Shown piece after piece: positions 7,607 to 15,570 of a stretch of 64,000 bases of DNA. Below the pieces are notes generated by a model, which was not told the origin of the DNA, made no database searches, and saw nothing but the letters and a program-made list of their open reading frames with translations. Source of the stretch: JAGDMS01 sp050015455 (GTDB lineage: Bacteria; Desulfobacterota; Binatia; HRBIN30); the NCBI GenBank assembly GCA_050015455.1, contig JBEKBJ010000010.1, positions 1 to 64,000 on the forward strand, read 5' to 3'. Each line of letters opens with the position of its first letter. Position 1 is the first letter of the stretch. The translations under genes were made by a program, and so were the position numbers.

Positions 7607-8939
7607 ACCATTCCTCCGCGCTTTCGATCGTGGCGCCGAGTGGGAGAGTCAGCTCGACGCGGGTGCCGGTACCGGGCCGGGATTCGATGGTGAGGTGGCC
7701 GCCGTAGGTGGCGGCGCGCTCGCGCATACCGATCAATCCCATGCCATGCTGCGGCGGGGGCGCGCGCATGAATGCCGCGGCGTCGAAGCCACGCCCGTCA
7801 TCACTGACCCGCAGCGTGACCGCATCCGGCATCGTTTGCAGGCAGACATGCACGTTATGAGCGTCGGAGTGGCGCGCAACGTTGGTCAGTGCCTCTTGCA
7901 TGGCTCGGTAGAGCGTCACTTCCACCGGTGCCGGCAGCCGTTTCTCCAGTTTCGGCGTATCGAGGGTCACTAGCACATTGGTGCGCTCGCCAAAGCTGCT
8001 GAGGTAGGACTGCATGGCGGGGAGCAGGCCCAAGTCGTCTAGCACAGCCGGGCGCAGCAGTTGTGACAGATTGCGCACATTCTGCAGGATGGCGCCGATT
8101 TGCTCGCGCGCCTCGCGGAGACGGGCGTGCAGGGCGCTGTCGGCGGCCAGCTCGCGGTCGATCAAGCCGAGGTCAATGCGCACCGCCGTGAGTGCCTGGC
8201 CGAGATCGTCGTGCAGTTCGCGCGCCAGGCGCCGCATCGTCGCCTCGCTCACCTGCAACATTTTCTGCGACAGGCGTCGGAGCTGGCTCTGGTGGCGCAG
8301 CGATTCCTCGTAGAGCGCCTCCTTCTCACGCACCACAATTCCCAGACGGCTCTCGCGTTCCTGCAGGATGCGGAAGAACCGCAAGCCGCCGCCGATGCAA
8401 ATGCTGAAGATGAGGATCTCCAACGCCAGCGCCAACCGCCGGCGGGCGAGTAATGGGACTTGTGCAATAGCCTCGGTGGGCCCCAAGCCGACGTGCTCGA
8501 GCGCCACGAGTGCTGCGGCCATGATGACGGCAACCACCAGGCTTTGCACGCCGGCGTCGGCCCCGTAGATCAAGCCGTAACTGCCGATCTTCAGCACGAA
8601 AATAGGCAGCAGCGGGCTGTAAATGCCACCTGACCAGTGCGCCGCGGCGCCCATGGGCAACAGGTTCGCTGCAATGTCCAACCACACCAAGCCAGGCGTC
8701 AGTGCCTCACGCCGATGAACAAAGAATAACGCTAGGTTCACTATGGTGTACGCCGTGAAGTTCAAATGTACGACCCAGGCCCGCACCGTAACGTCGCCAA
8801 AAACGGCATACACAATGGCCCAGCAGGCAGCCCCCTCGACCAGTCGCAGCAACAGCACGGCTACGGCAGCGCCGGAAATGCGCTGGTGTTGAATCGGCGA
8901 GTGCAGAATGAACCGGCTGAAGCGGGACCACATGTGCAC
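7578..8939 (-). CDS. membrane sensor histidine kinase, HisKA_3 (NarX/UhpB type)
   Basis: The N-terminal half has about five or six hydrophobic helices (residues 20-200, including AVAVLLLRLVEG and LLPIFVLKIGSYGLIYG) with no large periplasmic domain. A coiled linker (ERESRLGIVVREKEALYEESLRHQ) leads to the phospho-acceptor H-box RRLARELHDDLGQALTAVRID, then the ATPase domain with EALTNVARHSDA, VSDDGRGFD and GMGLIGMRERA. This is the kinase of the two-regulator cassette downstream. The membrane-embedded sensor gives no direct clue to the signal. The start may be ATG 8939 or 8933. Confidence 0.93.
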   Translation of the reverse strand: MHMWSRFSRFILHSPIQHQRISGAAVAVLLLRLVEGAACWAIVYAVFGDVTVRAWVVHLNFTAYTIVNLALFFVHRREALTPGLVWLDIAANLLPMGAAAHWSGGIYSPLLPIFVLKIGSYGLIYGADAGVQSLVVAVIMAAALVALEHVGLGPTEAIAQVPLLARRRLALALEILIFSICIGGGLRFFRILQERESRLGIVVREKEALYEESLRHQSQLRRLSQKMLQVSEATMRRLARELHDDLGQALTAVRIDLGLIDRELAADSALHARLREAREQIGAILQNVRNLSQLLRPAVLDDLGLLPAMQSYLSSFGERTNVLVTLDTPKLEKRLPAPVEVTLYRAMQEALTNVARHSDAHNVHVCLQTMPDAVTLRVSDDGRGFDAAAFMRAPPPQHGMGLIGMRERAATYGGHLTIESRPGTGTRVELTLPLGATIESAEEWYGDDSRFAG

Positions 8940-8983
8940 CTCACGGCGTGCCTAGAGAGCAGGTCCCGTATAGAACAAAAGGG

Positions 8984-9086
8984 GTGGCTTTGAAAAGCCA
9001 GCTCCGGCGAGCCGGTCCGCCAGTCAGCCGGTGAGCCGATAGGGAAAAGCCGGCCCGCTGGGGCACCGCCTCACTGGCTCACTGAT
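8984..9086. repeat. self-complementary motif island, GTGAGCC type
   Basis: Imperfect copies of a (A)GCCGGTGAGCC / GGCTCACTGGC word occur in both orientations between the kinase start and the end of the SagB-like gene. The GTGAGCCAGTGA word encodes the last residues and stop (VSQ-stop) of the gene ending at 9071. See similar islands at 15461, 17344, 23094, 31232, 34752 and 38915. Confidence 0.6.
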
Positions 9087-10612
9087 GTCTTCTTGGCTCG
9101 TCCTACGGCAACCAAGAACATAACGTCCTTGCCGGCGGCGTCGGGCGAGAAGAAGTCGGTGACCTCGTCGTCGAAGAAGGTCAGGCCGGTGGCACCCAGT
9201 CCGAGCGCGTATGCTGCCAGGTAGCACTTGCCGCCGCGGATGGCGGCATCGAGTTGGGCAACGCGATAGCCGCGATTGCCGAGCCGGGCCAGAGTCGGTT
9301 CGAGAGCTGACAAGAAGTAGATATTGGCGCTGGCGTCGGCTGGCAGCTCCTGCCCGAGCCCGAGATACCCGGCGTCTCGCCGGAAGGAGCCTGCACGCAA
9401 GAGGTCTATGGCGGCATCGGCGCGGCGGTAGGCGTACGCTCCCGGCGGGAGGTCGTCCACGGCGCTGACGATCAGGTAGGTGCTCGTGGTGCATTCGCCG
9501 AAATCGGACGGCACCTCGCTACTGGCGCAGCGGAGAATGCTCGAAAGTTGGCCGAAGCCGATGGGCCGCTGGCTGAAGCGGCGAGTGGAGCCGCGGCGCA
9601 TGATGACCTCATCGATGCTATCGGCAGGAAACTCGCGATCCTGACGCAGCGGAAAAGGTTGTCGAGCAGGGGCACATCGCGCAACGGCATCGCTCGCCGA
9701 AGCCGCGGCATGCCAGGACCGCACTTCATTTGCCGTTCGCAGCGAGGAGGCCGCGTGCATCTCACGGATCAGAGGATAGTCCACCTCGTGGGGCGATAGC
9801 GGCATCGTCTCCAACGACAGCGGCGACACAGCGGCCGAGGCCGGCAGGGTGCTGTGCGGATCGTACCCGAGGGAGACCAGCGCCAGCGCTGCCTCATGCG
9901 CCGGATCCAGCCCGAGCAGAGCGTTGATGCGATCGTCCACGAAGCCGCAGATGATGCGTCTGGGTAAGCCGTCCGCTGCGGTTACCGCCAGGAGGTTGGC
10001 CAGCAGCGTGCCGCAGTCCCAGTAGCAATGGCGATACGTGCGGGCCTGGTACTTCCAACTGTTGCGCCAGTAGGTCGAGGTACAGACCAGGATGGCAGGC
10101 GCGTGTTGCACTGAGGCTTCCATCCCTGTGGCATCGACGGCGGCGCCGCGATAATCACCGGCGCGCAACTGGTGCAGCGCGAAGTTGTGCGGGCCGAAGT
10201 GATAGATTCCGGCGTTCAGCCCGGGCAGATCGCCGCAGATGACGTACAGATCGATGTGGTACAGGGCGCCGGTGCATGCCGCAGCGCGAAAGTGCGCCTC
10301 CTCTCCCTCGGCGTACACTCTGCGCCGGGTGATGCCGGCGGAGAAATGGAGCACGCGTGCGAGCGACACCAGGTCGGGGATCATGGCCCGAGCACCGCTG
10401 GTGATAACACCCTGCGCCACGGCGCTGAGGGCCGGCACCGCCGCCATTGGCACCTCGCGCGGCAGGGGAATCGGCTCGAGATTCGGGTATACCTTGAACG
10501 GCCGCGGCTTGTTCTGCCAGTCGAGGGAATGCGGGTTGGCGCGCAAGCGGGCCACCGAGTGCTTGGTGGCGCTGTGGTAGTTCCGAGCCGCCTCGATGTC
10601 GCGGTTGGTCAT
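9071..10612 (-). CDS. SagB/ThcOx-type nitroreductase with two tandem domains
   Basis: This has two nitroreductase-fold halves: about residues 60-270 (SLARVLHFSAGITRRR, YHIDLYVICGDLPGLNAGIYHF, CYWDCGTLLANLLAVTAADGL) and about 330-513 (IMRRGSTRRF, GAYAYRRADAAIDLL, AALGLGATGLTFFDDEV). SagB/ThcOx family enzymes are FMN oxidases of azoline rings in peptides, but many tandem-domain homologues lie outside peptide clusters and have unknown substrates. No YcaO cyclodehydratase or obvious precursor is nearby. It is the last gene of a minus-strand redox operon (ferredoxin, FAD oxidoreductase, MoaD-like, SagB-like), 45 bp after the MoaD-like gene. Its 3' end lies in a repeat island. Confidence 0.82.
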   Translation of the reverse strand: MTNRDIEAARNYHSATKHSVARLRANPHSLDWQNKPRPFKVYPNLEPIPLPREVPMAAVPALSAVAQGVITSGARAMIPDLVSLARVLHFSAGITRRRVYAEGEEAHFRAAACTGALYHIDLYVICGDLPGLNAGIYHFGPHNFALHQLRAGDYRGAAVDATGMEASVQHAPAILVCTSTYWRNSWKYQARTYRHCYWDCGTLLANLLAVTAADGLPRRIICGFVDDRINALLGLDPAHEAALALVSLGYDPHSTLPASAAVSPLSLETMPLSPHEVDYPLIREMHAASSLRTANEVRSWHAAASASDAVARCAPARQPFPLRQDREFPADSIDEVIMRRGSTRRFSQRPIGFGQLSSILRCASSEVPSDFGECTTSTYLIVSAVDDLPPGAYAYRRADAAIDLLRAGSFRRDAGYLGLGQELPADASANIYFLSALEPTLARLGNRGYRVAQLDAAIRGGKCYLAAYALGLGATGLTFFDDEVTDFFSPDAAGKDVMFLVAVGRAKKTSVSQ

Positions 10613-10657
10613 CGGACGTAGCGTACAGCGGTTCGAGTGCAGGATCTAGTGCGGCAC

Positions 10658-10900
10658 TCAACAACCCCCTGCGAGTGGAGGGAACAAGCTGATCTCCTGG
10701 CCGTCGTGCAGGAGCGAGGTCGGCTCGAGCTGATCGTTGCCGGAGATGATCATTTGCGCGAGCTGCGGCGGAATCCGGAGGGCCGCGATGGCGTGCGCAA
10801 CCGCAGCCCCCTCATGCACCTCCAATACGGCGTTGTTGGCGCCGGCCGGCAAAAACCGGCGCAGGGTGCCGTAGAGTTTCACCGTGATGCGCATGGCCAA
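10658..10900 (-). CDS. MoaD/ThiS-family ubiquitin-like sulfur carrier ending Gly-Gly-Cys
   Basis: This 80-residue protein has the beta-grasp pattern RITVKLYGTLRRFLP, a middle helix, ISLFPPLAGG, and the Gly-Gly that becomes thiocarboxylated in MoaD/ThiS carriers. It carries one extra residue, Cys, after the Gly-Gly, so it would need trimming before activation or act differently. It lies 4 bp downstream of the FAD oxidoreductase. MoaD-like genes accompany aldehyde:ferredoxin oxidoreductase operons, where they serve tungstopterin synthesis, but the tungsten enzyme is absent here. Confidence 0.85.
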   Translation of the reverse strand: MAMRITVKLYGTLRRFLPAGANNAVLEVHEGAAVAHAIAALRIPPQLAQMIISGNDQLEPTSLLHDGQEISLFPPLAGGC

Positions 10901-10904
10901 CGGC

Positions 10905-12158
10905 TCACCCGTGATGCGCCGCCGCGTGTACCAGCGTGGCGTACGTGAGGCGCGGCAGATGGTACCGTGCCAAGTCGCGCCACTTGGTGCGGCGCCTGAT
11001 CATGCCGTGAATAACGCCCATCTCGGCCACGCCGTTTTCATCGCCGACATACACGGCGCCGACGATCACGCCGTCGCGGTCGACCACGACCTTCCGGTAA
11101 AGATCGCGGCCGCCGCTGAGGAGCTTCACGTCGTCGTCGGGCTCTTCGCGAAACCGGCCCAGCTGGGCGAGCGTCAGCTTGAACAGCTTGACCACGTTCA
11201 TGCCCAGGCTCCCCGGATAAACAACTTTCGCGCCCGCCATACAAGCACCCGCGACCCGTCCTTGATCGACGGCGGTTGGCCAGATGGCGTGAATCGTGCG
11301 ACCTGCGGACAGGAAGTCCTTCACCTCGGCGACATCACCAGCGGTATATATGCCAGTACAATCGGTGCTCAGGTGCTCATCGACCAGAATGCCGGTGCTC
11401 ACGGCGCAGGGCCCGTTGGCGACACAACTCAGGTTCGGTCTCACGCCGGCCGCGACCACGAGCATATCGGCGGCTAGGGTAGCGCCGTTGGACAACGTGG
11501 CTTCGACCTGCCCGTTCCTCGGGGCGACCGCCTCGACGCGTGAGCCGAGGCGCAACATGACGCCCTGGTCGCGCACCGCTTGAGTGAAAAGGGTTCCCGC
11601 CTCGGCGTCGAGCAGCTGCGGCAACAGCTGCGCCGTCATCTCGATGATGGTCAGCCGGACATGGAGCTTGCGCAAGGCTTCGGCTACGAGCATGCCGGTG
11701 AAGCCACCGCCGATGATGAGCGCGGTGTGCGCCTTCTTGGCCGCGGCCTTCATGCTCTTGGCCTCATCAAGCGTCCACAGGTAGTGCGGCGTGACCGTGT
11801 CGAGCCCACGGATCGACGGGGCGATACAGGCCGATCCGGTGCCGATCAGCAGTTTTTCGTAGCGCACCTTACGACCATCAGCGAGCACGACCTCGGCAGC
11901 CCCGGCATCGATGCCGATCGCGGTGGCGCCGTCGACGAGATCGACGCCCTGGCGCTGGTAATCGTCGTATCGGCGAATGAGCAAGTCATCCAGCGACATT
12001 TCGCCGCCGATGTAATAGGGCAGGGCGACCCGCGAATAGGCCGGGCCTTGCTCGCGGTTGATCAGGATGACGCGGCCCTGCTGGTCGTACCGGCGGATCG
12101 AGTCGATGGCGGCCAGCGTCGCGGCGCTGTTCCCGATGAGGACGTACTGCGCTTGCAT
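10905..12158 (-). CDS. FAD-dependent pyridine nucleotide-disulfide-type oxidoreductase (AorC-like)
   Basis: The FAD-binding N-terminus is YVLIGNSAATLAAIDSIR, with GNSAAT in place of the usual GxGxxG. The second Rossmann motif is ALIIGGGFTGMLVAEAL for NAD(P)H, and the C-terminal FAD motif is IYTAGDVAEV. There is no redox-active Cys pair, so it is a small ferredoxin or NADH:acceptor reductase of the kind paired with a four-cluster ferredoxin in aldehyde oxidoreductase and related complexes. 417 aa is typical. It probably passes electrons between NAD(P)H and the ferredoxin encoded upstream (12253-12750). Confidence 0.88.
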   Translation of the reverse strand: MQAQYVLIGNSAATLAAIDSIRRYDQQGRVILINREQGPAYSRVALPYYIGGEMSLDDLLIRRYDDYQRQGVDLVDGATAIGIDAGAAEVVLADGRKVRYEKLLIGTGSACIAPSIRGLDTVTPHYLWTLDEAKSMKAAAKKAHTALIIGGGFTGMLVAEALRKLHVRLTIIEMTAQLLPQLLDAEAGTLFTQAVRDQGVMLRLGSRVEAVAPRNGQVEATLSNGATLAADMLVVAAGVRPNLSCVANGPCAVSTGILVDEHLSTDCTGIYTAGDVAEVKDFLSAGRTIHAIWPTAVDQGRVAGACMAGAKVVYPGSLGMNVVKLFKLTLAQLGRFREEPDDDVKLLSGGRDLYRKVVVDRDGVIVGAVYVGDENGVAEMGVIHGMIRRRTKWRDLARYHLPRLTYATLVHAAAHHG

Positions 12159-12195
12159 GAGCGTCTACAGTATAATCAAGCGGTTTGTCCGCGCC

Positions 12196-12232
12196 TGCCC
12201 TCACCCTGACTCTCTCCCAGGGGGAGAGGGAA
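12196..12232. repeat. REP-like palindromic element
   Basis: The sequence CCCTCACCCTGACTCTCTCC runs into CAGGGGGAGAGGG; the inner arms CTCTCCC and GGGAGAG (12212-12218/12222-12228) are perfect complements with a 3-base loop. It sits in the 94-bp gap between the ferredoxin and FAD oxidoreductase genes, the place where a tungsten oxidoreductase gene stands in aor operons. Related elements lie at 46645 and 57215. Confidence 0.6.
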
Positions 12233-12252
12233 CCCAAGAAGGCCCTGAGGTC

Positions 12253-12750
12253 CTAGTGTGCCGACTGACCCGCCTGAGCAAGGAGCGATTTCTGAATGGT
12301 GGCGGCGTAGATCTTCTGTTGTGCCGTCGCCGCGGTTTCGACATCGGTGTACTCCAGCGCTTTCGGTACACAAAAGGCGACGCATTGCGGGCCGTCGGGG
12401 ATGTGGAGGCAGAGATCGCAGTTGTGCGCCACGCCGGTCTGTGAGTGGAAACCCATGACGCCGAACGGACACGCGAGCAGACACATCTTGCATCCGATGC
12501 AGCGCTCCCCGTGGACCAGGATCTGGCCGTCAGGTTCTTTGCTAATCGCAACCGTCGGACACACTATCGCGCACGGCGCCTCAGCACAGTGGACGCAGGT
12601 CATGGGTAGGTAGAACTGCTCTTCGTAGAAGTCGTTGACGTGAATCCGCGACAGCGCCGGGTTGAAGACGCCCTCGTGCGAAAAGGAGCACGCCAGCTCG
12701 CAGTCGCGGCACGCCGTGCACTTCTCCTGGTGGACGATGATCTGCTTCAC
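12253..12750 (-). CDS. four-cluster [4Fe-4S] ferredoxin subunit (AorA/HycB-like)
   Basis: Four cysteine clusters are visible in the order typical of DmsB/HycB/AorA electron-transfer subunits: CTACRDCELACSFSH, CVHCAEAPCAIVCP, CIGCKMCLLACPFG and CDLCLHIPDGPQCVAFC. The 165-aa length fits. It is cytoplasmic with no signal peptide. It is encoded 9 bp after purF and before the FAD oxidoreductase. The pair would make an electron-transfer module for a catalytic partner; the neighbouring SagB-like enzyme is the only candidate oxidoreductase in the operon. Confidence 0.9.
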   Translation of the reverse strand: MKQIIVHQEKCTACRDCELACSFSHEGVFNPALSRIHVNDFYEEQFYLPMTCVHCAEAPCAIVCPTVAISKEPDGQILVHGERCIGCKMCLLACPFGVMGFHSQTGVAHNCDLCLHIPDGPQCVAFCVPKALEYTDVETAATAQQKIYAATIQKSLLAQAGQSAH

Positions 12751-12759
12751 GGCCTCTCC

Positions 12760-14193
12760 TCAGTCGACGCTTGCACCCTCGCCTAGATCGTTGTCGGGAT
12801 CAACAGGGTTGCTCTCGGCTGGGTGGTCGTCGGGGGCCGCGGCTCCTACAGCGACGGGGTAACAGCCGGAGAAGCAGCCGTGGCACATCGGTGTGCCGGG
12901 CCGCGTTGCCGCGATGACGCCTTCGAGCGATAAGTAGCGCAAGCTGTCGACGCCGACGGCGCGAGCGATCTGGTCCTCGGTGCGGCCGGCGGCGATGAGC
13001 AGCTCGCGGTCGGGAATGTCGACACCGAAAAAGCAGCCGTGGCGCAGAGGCGGCGCCGCGATGCGCGCATGCACCTCGCGCGCTCCCGCCTGGCGCAGCG
13101 TTTGCGCCAGGGCGTGAAATGTGGTGCCGCGGACCAGCGAATCGTCCACCAGCACCACCCGCCGTCCACGCACCTGCGGTTCGTACACGTTGTATTTGAT
13201 GCGCGCCTTGAAATCACGCGTCGCTTGCAGCGGCTCGATGAAGGTGCGCCCGACGTAGTGGTTGCGAATCAGACCGTGCGCCAGAGTAATGCCGGATTCC
13301 TGGGCGAAGCCCAACGCCGCAAAGTTGCCCGAGTCGGGCACTGAGATCACGCAATCCGCTTCCACCGGCGCCTCGCGCGCGAGCTGGCGCCCGAGCGCGA
13401 GGCGCATCTCGCCTACGCTGCGGCCGAAGACGGTGCTGTCGGGACGCGAGAAATAGATCCACTCGAAGACGCAGGGCGCCGGGGCGGCAGGGGCGATCCG
13501 CTGCGTGGCGATTCCGGTGTCCTCGATGATGACCAGCTCCCCTGGTTCCACTTCGCGCTTGAAATGCGCGCCAACCAGATCGAAGGCACAGGATTCCGAC
13601 GCCACCACCCAGCCGTCGCGCAGCCGACCGAGCGCCAGCGGCCGAAACCCATGCGGATCGCGCACGGCGCAGAGGCTTCGGCCGCGGACGAACAGCATCG
13701 AGTAGGCGCCGCGCACGCGCACCAACATAGCAGCGGCGCGGCCGATCCAATCAGGGCCGCAAGGCAGCGCCGCCAGCGCCTGGCCGAGCGCCCGCGTGTC
13801 GGAAGTTCCCGCCGGCAGTTGAGGGGCCAACTCGGCGGCATTGAGCAGGTTCCCGTTGTGGCACAGGGCGAAAGTCTCTGCACCTTCACCGAAGGTGAGA
13901 GGCTGTGCATTGGGCAGGGTCGAGCTGCCGCTGGTCGAGTAGCGGTTGTGACCGATGGCGATGTCACCCTGCAGCGCAGCCAGCACGGTGTGGTCGTAGA
14001 CCTGGTCGACCAAACCCATGCCGACATGGCGCCGCCAATTCCGGCCATCACCCGCCACCATGCCCGACGATTCCTGGCCACGATGCTGCAAAGCGTGCAG
14101 ACCGAGGTAGGTGAGCCGTGCGGCTTCGTGCGTGCCGTAGACACCGAACACGCCGCACTCTTCTCGGAGGGACCTGTTGAAGCGCTTCGCCAT
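12760..14193 (-). CDS. purF: amidophosphoribosyltransferase PurF
   Basis: This catalyses the first committed step of purine synthesis, PRPP plus glutamine to 5-phosphoribosylamine. The start ATG 14193 (MAKRFNRSLREE) follows GGGGAAG at good distance; a GTG at 14217 is less likely. The 12-residue propeptide precedes nucleophile Cys13 in CGVFGVYG. The glutaminase site (HRGQESSGM), the PRPP motif VLVDDSLVRGTT and the cysteines of CHGCFSGCYPV place it in the Bacillus-type, Fe-S-containing, propeptide-processed class. The 477-aa length is normal. It appears to be co-transcribed with the redox operon that follows, an unusual partnership. Confidence 0.96.
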   Translation of the reverse strand: MAKRFNRSLREECGVFGVYGTHEAARLTYLGLHALQHRGQESSGMVAGDGRNWRRHVGMGLVDQVYDHTVLAALQGDIAIGHNRYSTSGSSTLPNAQPLTFGEGAETFALCHNGNLLNAAELAPQLPAGTSDTRALGQALAALPCGPDWIGRAAAMLVRVRGAYSMLFVRGRSLCAVRDPHGFRPLALGRLRDGWVVASESCAFDLVGAHFKREVEPGELVIIEDTGIATQRIAPAAPAPCVFEWIYFSRPDSTVFGRSVGEMRLALGRQLAREAPVEADCVISVPDSGNFAALGFAQESGITLAHGLIRNHYVGRTFIEPLQATRDFKARIKYNVYEPQVRGRRVVLVDDSLVRGTTFHALAQTLRQAGAREVHARIAAPPLRHGCFFGVDIPDRELLIAAGRTEDQIARAVGVDSLRYLSLEGVIAATRPGTPMCHGCFSGCYPVAVGAAAPDDHPAESNPVDPDNDLGEGASVD

Positions 14194-14443
14194 AAACTTC
14201 CCCGGGTCGCAGACCACTAGAATCGAGCATGCCGGCTCCGGCCGCCCGAGTCCGCAACTGCGCTGTCACCACTTGGCTTTCGCTTTAACGTATAGCCTGC
14301 GGACAGGGCGGAGTCTACCACGTGCGGCGCTATGCGCCCTCGGCCTGCCTCCTTCGACAAAGGGCCACCAAACCCAGTGAGGGGGGATTCAGGGGCACGG
14401 CGGTTCATTCCCAACGGATGGTGTGCTAGGGTTGATCGGAATC

Positions 14444-15088
14444 TCAGTGGCAGCGATCCGGTCCGGGGGGCCTGGGGCCGAGGCGGGTTTCCGCGAGGTG
14501 GAATTCGAGAATGTCCCGCAAGCCTTCGGCGCGTTCGGCGAGCGAGGCGGCCTCCAGCAAACCTTGTTTTTCCAGCGGCGCGATCTCGAGCGCATAGGAG
14601 AAGAAGTTGACCAGCAAATCGTCGGAGAGAGTCTGATCGTGCAACAAGCGGTATGCTGGCGTGTCAAGCTGCGTTCGCAAGAATCCGCTCAGCAGCCTGA
14701 TGAGGCGGCTGCGGCAGGCAGAGTCGATGGCGCGCGGGCCGAGGTTGCGCCAGTGCACAACCGCCTCCCGGTATGACTTGTCGAAGATGTGACGTTCGAT
14801 GGTGAATTCACGAACGCCATGGAGCAGGATGTTTAACTTCCCGTCTTGCAATTCCTCCAAGTTCAAGATCCTTCCGGCGCATCCGGTTTCGAAGATGTCG
14901 GGGTTTTCGTAATAACGGGCCCGCCAATCTCCGCGCAGCAGAGTCACGCCGATGATCTCGTGGGTGGCCGCGGCGTCGCGCGCCAGATCGCGGTAGCGCG
15001 GCTCGAAGATGTGCAGCGGCAATGGCACCCCAGGAAACAGCACCACGTTGGGCAGCGGGAACACCGGGATGATGGAAGGGAGTTCCAT
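14444..15088 (-). CDS. LON substrate-binding-domain protein
   Basis: The N-terminal LON domain signature is clear: IIPVFPLPNVVLFPGVPLPL, then HIFEPRYRDL, then GCAGRILNLEELQDGKLNI and LLHGVREFTI. There is no ATPase or protease domain, so this is the stand-alone LON-domain family (about 210 aa) related to the N-terminus of Lon. Function is uncertain; it may bind unfolded protein. It is preceded on the same strand by a small zinc-ribbon gene. Confidence 0.9.
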   Translation of the reverse strand: MELPSIIPVFPLPNVVLFPGVPLPLHIFEPRYRDLARDAAATHEIIGVTLLRGDWRARYYENPDIFETGCAGRILNLEELQDGKLNILLHGVREFTIERHIFDKSYREAVVHWRNLGPRAIDSACRSRLIRLLSGFLRTQLDTPAYRLLHDQTLSDDLLVNFFSYALEIAPLEKQGLLEAASLAERAEGLRDILEFHLAETRLGPRPPGPDRCH

Positions 15089-15171
15089 CTATTGCGCTTT
15101 GGAAGTCATGGAGGGGCTAACGGCACGAGACATCGGCGGAACTGGTCGCGGTGGGCTGGGCCGCCGCCGCC

Positions 15172-15375
15172 TTACGCCGTGCGCCGGCGCGTCACCGCCG
15201 GTTTTGCAAAGAACTTCGTGAAAAGATCCTTGGCTTCCTCAAGGCACTTCTGGCAGAGTTCACGGCGAGTGCGCCAGGACGAGAGCACCCCATCGCCCAC
15301 CTCGCTGGTGAAGGCGACAAGGTCCTGCTGATTCTCCACCTCGGCTTCGCAGCGATCGCAAAAGAAACGCACCAT
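15172..15375 (-). CDS. small zinc-ribbon protein (67 aa)
   Basis: Two CxxC pairs, FFCDRCEAEV near the N-terminus and ELCQKCLEEA in the middle, form a probable zinc ribbon; the C-terminus is basic (KPAVTRRRTA). The start at 15375 (MVRFFCDRC) puts the first Cys pair at the beginning, as in other mini zinc-ribbon proteins. It lies 83 bp upstream of the LON-domain gene on the same strand. Function unknown. Confidence 0.7.
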   Translation of the reverse strand: MVRFFCDRCEAEVENQQDLVAFTSEVGDGVLSSWRTRRELCQKCLEEAKDLFTKFFAKPAVTRRRTA

Positions 15376-15460
15376 ACTTCTCGCTCCCAGGCTGAGGATA
15401 GGAGTAAGCAGAGGCCGCGTCAACTTCGAGCGCAAGAGCGCCTGGGGATCAGACAGAAGA

Positions 15461-15570
15461 TGTCAAACGGGAAATGGAAAATGGGGAATGGAGAATTGCC
15501 AGCCGGCCTTGGGCAAGGTCATTGAGCGGTTTGAACTTTGCCATCCGGTTTGACATTCGGCTCCGTCTCA
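15461..15570. repeat. self-complementary motif island, GGTTTGACA / GGAAATGG type
   Basis: Arms TGTCAAAC (15461-15468) and GTTTGACA (15548-15555) are perfect complements. Between them are imperfect repeats of GGAAAATGG/GGGGAATGG and CGGTTTGA. The same GTCAAACCGG...GGCAAATTGA words reappear at 18246-18265, where they encode the last residues and stop of the biotin carboxylase subunit. The island touches the stop of the AtuA gene at 15568. Confidence 0.55.

Noticed and set aside
9071..10900. Thiazole/oxazole-modified peptide cluster
   Set aside because: No YcaO cyclodehydratase, transporter or precursor peptide is present; the MoaD-like protein is a sulfur-carrier fold, not a leader-core peptide.
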